NCBI GenBank assembly: GCA_016584305.1
Contig: JACEEZ010007257.1
Coordinates: 227,501 to 291,500, forward strand
Direction of reading: 5' to 3'
Origin: Chionoecetes opilio
Taxonomy: Eukaryota > Arthropoda > Malacostraca > Decapoda > Majidae
Length of the DNA: 64,000 nt
The position numbers and the translations under genes are program-made. A model generated the notes under the pieces. It was not told the DNA's origin. It searched no databases and saw only the letters and a list, made by a program, of their open reading frames with translations. Every line of letters starts with the position of its first letter. The first letter of the stretch is position 1. Positions 57,521 to 64,000 of this stretch are shown in pieces.

Positions 57521-59439
57521 GAAAAAAAAAACCTTTTCATTAGGGGGAAAAGGGCAAGTCAATAGATAATAGGATAGAAGTTTAAAAAAAATTTTTTAAT
57601 GTTTCTTCCCTTAGGGGAATATGGGCCAAAAGTCAAATATTAATAGATAAAGTGTGAAAAAAATTTGAATTTTTTTTTCCCTGTGCGAGCAATGTTGTCA
57701 GGCAAAAACCCGCTGCGGGTTTGGGAATCTTGGAACCCCCCAAATGGCGGAAATAAACCCGGGGGGCAGGGGAGGACCCCAGAAGGCTCCTCCTTTTGCT
57801 AGGTGGTCTTGATGTTTCCTGTCCTTTTTCCCCCTGATGGCTCCGTTTGCCCAAACGTTGCCTTCCCCTGGCCCACTTTGCTCTGAAATCCCCTGTTTGC
57901 GAAAAATGAAAAAAAAAAAAACAATGGTAAAAAACAATGGAAATGTAAACGGTATGCCTCAACACAAACACACCACATGCATGCATGCTAACACCCCTTT
58001 TCACGTAGCACCACACACACACACACACCCACACACCCCAACCCCCAACAAAAACCCCACACCTCCCCCCCGGAACCCCCCAACCCCCCCGGTTTTTTAA
58101 ACCCACCCCTTTCACTTTTAGCCGACACACACACAACACACACACTGCCCCCAACACAGCCCAAAACCCGCAGCCCCTTTTTAAACCCAACACCTGCCCG
58201 TAGCACAACCCCAACAACATCCCAATTAAAACACAGCCCCCCCACCGCAAGCCCCCTTTTAAAACACACCTGCTTTGTAGAAAAACACACACCCCACACC
58301 ACAAACACACACACACCCCGTAGTATATCGTATAACATGGGTTTAAAATAAACTTTACTTTATTCATATGAATAATAATTAACTCACCTTAACCCCCTTT
58401 TACAACCACCCAGCACCTTTTTAGCACCCCACATTTTAGCAACACACACAATAACTTTAAACTTTTTTTTAAATATGAAAAATCATTTACTCACCTTTTC
58501 AGTTTTTTTCCTCCATTTTCCTACAGCGGGTCCCTTTCCTCACAGAAGCCCCCTTTTGCAAAGAGCCCATCAGCACTCTCGCGCACGTTTTGGGTCTTAT
58601 TTTTCACCTTCCCTTCCCAAAGTTTTGGTAAAAAAAAACGTGGCCTAAATTGCAGGCCAAACTTTTTTGGCCCTTTAGAAAGGGAACCAGCCTAGGCCAC
58701 TATCAATCACAGCAACAACATCCTTTCTTCTCGCTAGGGCAACCCATTTTCCTTTCTTCTTCCCCGCTTGCCCCTTTTATTTGGTGGGGGCCGAACGCTT
58801 GGAAGACTTTGGCGCAGGGCAGCCGACTTTGGGGCAACAGCAGCACGAGCGAGAGAGAAAGTTTACGTTTAGCAGCTTTTGGCCCCGGCCCCCAGGCTGA
58901 GCGTCCCCCAGGCTTTTCCCCGGGCAAAAATGGCCGCCGCCCAGGCATCAAAAAACATCCCCCCGGGGAAATTCAAATTCGGGTTATCGCGAGAAAAATT
59001 TCGTTTTTTGGCAAGTCATGGGATATTTTAACCTATTTTTTGTAAGGGCAAATTTTTTCGTGCAGGGCGAACTCGTTTTCGGGCGGGGTCCGACAGTAAA
59101 ACCGTATATTTTAGAGAAACGGGGACGGCGAAAAAGCCATAAAGGGAAAAAAGGGCAGGACCCATCTGGACCCCTAAGAGAAGGAGCCTTCTGGATCCTC
59201 CCCTGCCCCCCTTTTTTATTGCCAGTTTTGGGGGTTTTCCATAGATTCAAGCGCTTTTTTAAGGCCTGCACAACATTGTCGCACACAGGGTTAAAAACAT
59301 TCAATATTTTTCCACTTCTATCAAATTCAAATATTGACTCGTGCTATATTCCCCTTTAAAGGGAAGGGGCTTTAAAAATTTTTTTTCCCACACTTCTATC
59401 TACCCTATCTTTTGATTTGCCTATTCCCATAATAAAAAG
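57521..59439. other. Spacer between the two opposed Tigger copies
   Basis: This lies within the corrupted stretch. It holds a (CA)n-rich block (about 58010-58320) and a segment at 58980-59110 that might be a Tigger 5' region. Nothing can be assigned firmly. Confidence 0.35.
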
Positions 59440-60960
59440 GGTTTTTTTCCCTTTTTTTTTTTTCACAGGTGAGAGTGGGTCCCTGAAAAAGGGAAAGGGG
59501 CGAAAGGCATACCCCCCCCCAGAACCTTCGGGTCCCTGTTTGAAGACAGGGGGACTCCCACCTGAGCAGGTGTTCAAGGGCGGGACGAAACTGGCCTTTT
59601 TTTTTCCCCAAGAAAAGGGGGCGGGGGGATTACACCCCACAAGGAAGTCAAGAATTTACCAGGATTAAGGCATTTAAGGACCTTTTTGACATTTTGCTGT
59701 TTGGGGGGAAGCTGCAGGGGACTGCAAGTTTAAACCCTTTCCTTTTTTTATCGTGTTTCCCAAAACCCACGTGCTCGAAGGGGCCCTCAAAAAGCTTTTT
59801 CTGTCAGTGGTTTTTTGGAAAAATTCAAAAAAAGGAATGGGTACACAAAGGTTTTTTGAGGAGTGGTCCACAAACCCAATTTTTGTGCCAGAAGTGCAGC
59901 TCTACAGGGCCAAAAAAAAATTCGGCATTTAAGGGGAAGTTTTTCTTATTTGGTTTAATGCGGGGGACACACTTCACAGGCATTTTAAACCTGGACCATC
60001 CAAATGTTTTTCCGTTTCCTACCTTCCCCCAAGGCCAACTTCCCTGTTGCAACCGAGGACATGGGTGTGATCAAGACTTTTAAAGGGGAAATTCCCAAAG
60101 GGGCGGGTGAAACAGAAAAGCACTCAAAAAGGATGGAAAAAACGACGGGCACGAGACTCCATGGACTTCGGGAAAGCAGTAAAACCCTTTCCGGGAAAAT
60201 GCTTTTTTTTACCAAAAAAGGGATGGGATGAAGTGAACCCAAAGCACCCTTAATCCCTTTTTTGGTATGCACTCTGGCCTTGAGTGTGTAAACGACTTAA
60301 AGGGGTTTTCCCTGCGTCCTCAGCAAATAAAGGACTTTGTAGACCGGGCCCACAACTTTTTGGGGGTAAAGGGGCTTCCTGACATGCCCTAAAGGGGGTT
60401 TGTGGCGAACCATTGACCCCCAGGGGAGCAGAGCCTTCGGGAAAAGAGGTTATCAGATGAATGGGGGAAAAACCAAGCAGGTGGGGATCCCTGAGGAAGA
60501 TGAGGGCACAGAGAAAAGGGCCTGGGGTTTCCCATCATGAAATTGAAAAACCCTTGCGGGGGGAAAGCAGATAACTTGACAGAGTTTCTTCCCTGACCAA
60601 GCCCCCATACAGGGAGCATCAATTAAAAGAGAGTTGTGGAAAAAGGGCCCCCCCCTTATACCCTAAAAGGAAAAACTTTAAGGAGCATGGAGGCCCTTTC
60701 TGTTTTTGCCAAAAGCCCATCACAGCTTTTCTTCAAACCATCTCCCGCCCCCCCCCAGCCAAGAAGGGATTTACACCCCGCTAAAACCTCCTGTTACTAC
60801 ACCCCCAGGGGAGCCTGTTTCTCCTGCTAACCCCCAAAAATACTACCCCAAACAATGTCATCTGTCTTTTCCCATTTCCCCTTATGTGGCTTTTTGATCC
60901 CGTGATCAGACAGTGAGTGATCTCCCCCCAGACACCAGCCATGCCCCCTGCCCACAAACC
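59440..60960 (+). pseudogene. Tigger-type transposase copy, corrupted, plus strand
   Basis: PPEQVF (about 59560), then GILNLDHPNVFPFPTFPQG and CCNRGHGCDQDF (about 59970-60080). The last two resemble the Tigger stretch from the catalytic LDNAPGHP-type region to the MDQGVI-type region. It is the inverted partner of 56060-57520. Confidence 0.5.
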
Positions 60961-62349
60961 CGCCCAAGGGGCCTGTTACCTCTTTTTTTTTATAGTTAAT
61001 TTAAAACCATTTTCTAGTTTTAAGGTTTTTTTTTAATTATTAAAAAAAATATTAATTGTAATAAAAAAGTTTTTTCCTTTATCTTACACCCAAAAAAGTA
61101 AATAAAAATTTTTTACCCTCCAAAAATGAGGGGCTGGGAACGTAAACCCATTTTTTTTCTTAAACAAAAAAAAATGAATTTTTTTTTTTTTCCCCCCAAA
61201 AAAAATGATGGGGTTTGGGAAAGTAACCCCTTTTTCCTATTGAACCTGTTTTTTCGCCCGAACACGAAATTTTTCCCCTGCACGCGGGGTCAGGGCCGAA
61301 CGTCAGGGGTTTGGCGGGGTTCACCCGTTTCACATAAAAACCCGTTTTCCCGGCTAATAAGGGGGGGGGCAAATGGTTCGGGAAAACCGCAAACGTTCCC
61401 GGGGAAAGCAAAAGTCTGAGGGCCATTACCCCCCCCCCGGGACGTTTAATTTCCCACCTACTCTAGTATTTAAATGTCCTGCAACCGGCCCAAAATCAAC
61501 TACCCCGCCGCGGATTTTTTCGTCACCCTTTTTTTTGTTGTTTTTAGGGCCCGGGAGGATCCCTTGGGGAAAAACCCCCGTGCCCTGGTTTATGTTTCCC
61601 ATTTATGTATCCCAGGTGGGGGTAGGTTTACCTGGGGAGGGTCTTTTCCCCCAAAAAAGTTGGGGATTAAAAGCCCTTTCCATCAGCCAGCCCTTCCCCT
61701 AAAGGCAGGAATTTTCCCCCCTTTTTGGGAAAGTAGATATTTAAGGGGAAAAAAAGTTGAAAATCACATAAAAAAAATTCCTGGAAAGTTTTGGGGGGCC
61801 ATAATACCCCAAAAACAGACCGTAGGAAAGGGGGAAAACCAAAAAAAACAGGTACACAACTCTACAGTCACAACACCACTGAACAATAACAAAAAAACAA
61901 ATCGGGGGGGGAAAAACCAAAACGGCCCCCATTTTGGGGGCACCTAGCGGCCGACCCGGCAACTACGCGCCGTGTTTTTGGGGGTTCGGGTTTTGGGGTT
62001 TTTTGGGAAAAACCCGGGAAACCCTTGGCCCCCGGGTTTTTTGGTTTGCCCCGGGCTTGGGGTTTCCGAGTTTTGGGGAAAATTTAAACCCGTATAAATC
62101 CTTTCCCACCTCAGCCCCCAGTTCTGATTTCTTATCAAGATCTGTTTTAGCTGACAAAAATCTTTTCCTCTAAATTTAAGAAAAGGGTTTTAAATGTATA
62201 TGGGGAAAAGATCTTCCTTCTCCCCCCTTCACCCGTCCCCCATTTATACTTTCAAATTTCCCTTTTTTACGGAATCATAACTACCCCCTACTTTAAAGAC
62301 CGGGCTCTTCTTTCCCCAGCCCACAAAAGGGTTTTATTTTTTCCCTCTC

Positions 62350-63540
62350 CCAATTACAGTATGTTTTTAATCTTACGGGAAATTTGTTTTTCCACCAAGC
62401 ACAACACATCTGGTTCCTCGTTCCTCATGAAGTCATTTATCTCTAAAGTTGCTGATCTCAACCCATCAACATTGGCAAATACTATTTTAAAACTGCGCAG
62501 CTTGCCGACCCATGCGTTTCGCTCCTTTTCTCTGCATTTCTTGATACTCATGTCCATCACTCACCAGTAGAACTTTCCCTTCTTCTCCTCCGTTGTCTGT
62601 TCGTTTTTTTCCTTGGACTCTCGTAACAAGTTTGATCTTTGCCCTCTCCTCCTCGTTAGAATCCCTTCTCAACCATACTGCTTTGAACTTTTCTTTTCCA
62701 GCAAGTTTCCATGTCTGGTTCATTAACTCCTTTAGTGTAACTTGGGATAGAAATTTCACCTTCATCGACCTTGCTCCACCTTCTTCAAATTTACCCAGTC
62801 GAAAAATTATTTCAATTTCATCTTAGGTTTTCACATTTTCCTCCACTACGGTCAACACAATTTCCTTAACCACTGCAACTTCAACCTTCTCTTTCTCTGT
62901 TCTTACTGGCATGGATGTCTCCTTTATCCTGTTATTATCACACATCTCTTTTTGTCAGCTGCATCTTTGTACTATATATTCCGTGGTCTTTAGAACCCTA
63001 ACAACTTGTTTTTCTACATTGTCTTGGTTCTCCTTTAATTGCTAGTTGAAAATTTGCTTAAAGCCCATCTTTTCCTCGTGCAACTTTTTCCATCCTTTTT
63101 GCTCTTCCTTAATTTCATCTAACCTTTTCTCATGAACTAATGCCTTGGCCTCATTCAGCCTTAGCTCTTCTTTGATTTTTTCTCTCTCCTTCAGTAGTTT
63201 CCTGTTGTCCTTTTTCCCCTCTGCAGCCTGGTCATTCATTATTCATTGTCAGCTCATTAATGGTCTTAGCCTGTTTGTGGTTCAGTGTCAGGACAATGGT
63301 TAACTCATTCATATTGTTGACCGTAGTCAGAGAGTTAGAGAAGGCAGTAGCCTTCTCTAACTCTTTGATCTTTTCCCAAACAAGTTTGAGATCAAATGCG
63401 TTACCATCAGCCAGCTTCTCTAAATGGGCAATACGCGGGATACGTTGATGCCATAACTTCTTTCTCCCGAGGTGAAGCTTTCAAATTCCTTCATCCTGTT
63501 GTCGGGGTATCTTCCACCATAGCGGGATATGTAAACAATT
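62350..63540 (-). pseudogene. LINE fragment: ORF1 end and start of ORF2 endonuclease
   Basis: On the minus strand 63239-63042 encodes a charged coiled-coil (LLKEREKIKEELRLNEAKALVHEKRLDEIKEE in part). Then 62765-62487 has LKELMNQTWKLAG and FKAVWLRRDSNEEERAKIKLV, an ORF1-type tail. 62560-62354 opens with FKIVFANVDGLRSATLEINDF and EPDVLCLVE, the first motifs of an AP endonuclease. The reading stops where the corrupted region begins. The clade is uncertain; L2/CR1-like is most likely. Confidence 0.7.
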
Positions 63541-63544
63541 GCCT

Positions 63545-63612
63545 ATTAAGAACATAAGAAAATAAGGAAGCTACAAGAGGCCGTGAGACTTACACGAGGT
63601 AGTTCCTGTGAA
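63545..63612 (-). mobile_element. CR1-type LINE 3' end
   Basis: The reverse complement reads 'aggaactacctcgtgtaagtc', 'tcacggcctcttgtagcttc' and 'cttattttcttatgttctt', matching the 3' ends at 19417 and 28714. It is severely 5'-truncated. Confidence 0.82.
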
Positions 63613-64000
63613 AACAGGTATTTCTGTAACACTGACCAATACAAGCTTATTAGCAAATCTTTAGTTCTCTACTCACGAGATGGGACCCCTTGTGTATTCA
63701 TAAACCATTTCCCATTAACACAAAAGGTAGATCCTCCTTTCATCAGCTGATATGGACCATTCAGGAATTAGGACAGTGGCAGTCACTTCCGCGTCTGGTG
63801 TGCGCTGCGATTCTCATCTTGATGTGTGTTCTGTGTGCGCGAGCATGTACTGCATATGTTTAGGTACGTGTATGTATGTGCGTGTGTATGTATTGTATCA
63901 ATACAATTGTGTCTGTAGCTCATGTAAGATCTGTGTTTACTCTTTTGTATTTGTATGTTTACAGTATTGAGTCTAGTTTGTAATGTGCCGTCTGAATCAA
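63613..64000. other. Non-coding DNA, nothing recognised
   Basis: Contains a GT-rich stretch at about 63830-63960 but no element end or exon I can support. Confidence 0.4.

Larger units (their letters stand above)
54290..62340. other. Probable technical corruption of sequence
   Basis: From about 54290 the text becomes full of 3-8 base runs of every base, GC-rich and AT-rich alike, unlike either side. Where a clean relative exists (54340-54960 against 53000-53520), many positions differ by a base being replaced with its neighbour. Open frames here are not trustworthy. Recognisable remnants are listed separately; a CA-rich block lies at about 58010-58320. Confidence 0.7.

Noticed and set aside
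57633..58367. 244-codon minus-strand ORF rich in Cys, Gly and Val
   Set aside because: It is the reverse of a CA-rich block in the corrupted stretch; the composition is low complexity.

Overview
This window is eukaryotic nuclear DNA, most likely from an arthropod and plausibly a decapod crustacean. Genes are split by introns, repeats are dense, and Penelope, CR1, RTE, Tigger/pogo, hAT and tRNA-SINE families are mixed as in crab and shrimp genomes. The species cannot be fixed from the sequence.

Only one host gene is recognised: the 3' part of an SH3BP5 (Sab; RAB11 exchange factor) orthologue on the + strand. Four exons with consensus splice sites are visible (12660-12781, 12909-13169, 22851-23006, 39381-40118, stop at 40116-40118). 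One intron is 127 bp; the next two are about 9.7 kb and 16.4 kb and consist almost wholly of nested transposons. Upstream exons were not found.

Layout. 1-12.6 kb: a Tigger-like MITE in a SINE tail, an RTE-type LINE, a Tc1 fragment, SINEs, a Penelope-like element with a GIY-YIG domain, and a hAT-like transposon inside another Tigger-like MITE. 13.2-22.8 kb (intron): LINE tail, a 31-bp minisatellite, and two copies of a composite hAT element carrying a LINE, one inserted in the other. 23.0-39.4 kb (intron): a LINE broken by a 4.4-kb CR1 element and by a Tigger-like element that holds a foldback repeat and a solo LTR; then another Tigger-like element, a second hAT-like transposon, SINEs and MITEs. 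40.1-51.1 kb: gene end, MITEs, a LINE copy with poly(A), unassigned DNA and a (TA)n tract. 51.1-53.9 kb: the best hAT-like copy, with a 740-codon open frame. About 54.29-62.34 kb: sequence that looks technically corrupted but still shows a fourth hAT-like copy and two opposed Tigger copies. 62.35-64 kb: the start of another LINE.

The most interesting item is a 2.7-kb hAT-like transposon family. Three copies have TAGGRTG ends and 8-bp target duplications, and each has a splice acceptor just before the transposase start. The protein shows an Asp/Asp/C-x-H/Glu layout but no obvious N-terminal BED zinc finger. Second is the self-nested hAT+LINE composite. Third is a shared design of the Tigger-like ends, in which each family repeats its own short word about three times next to a CAGT-type terminus.
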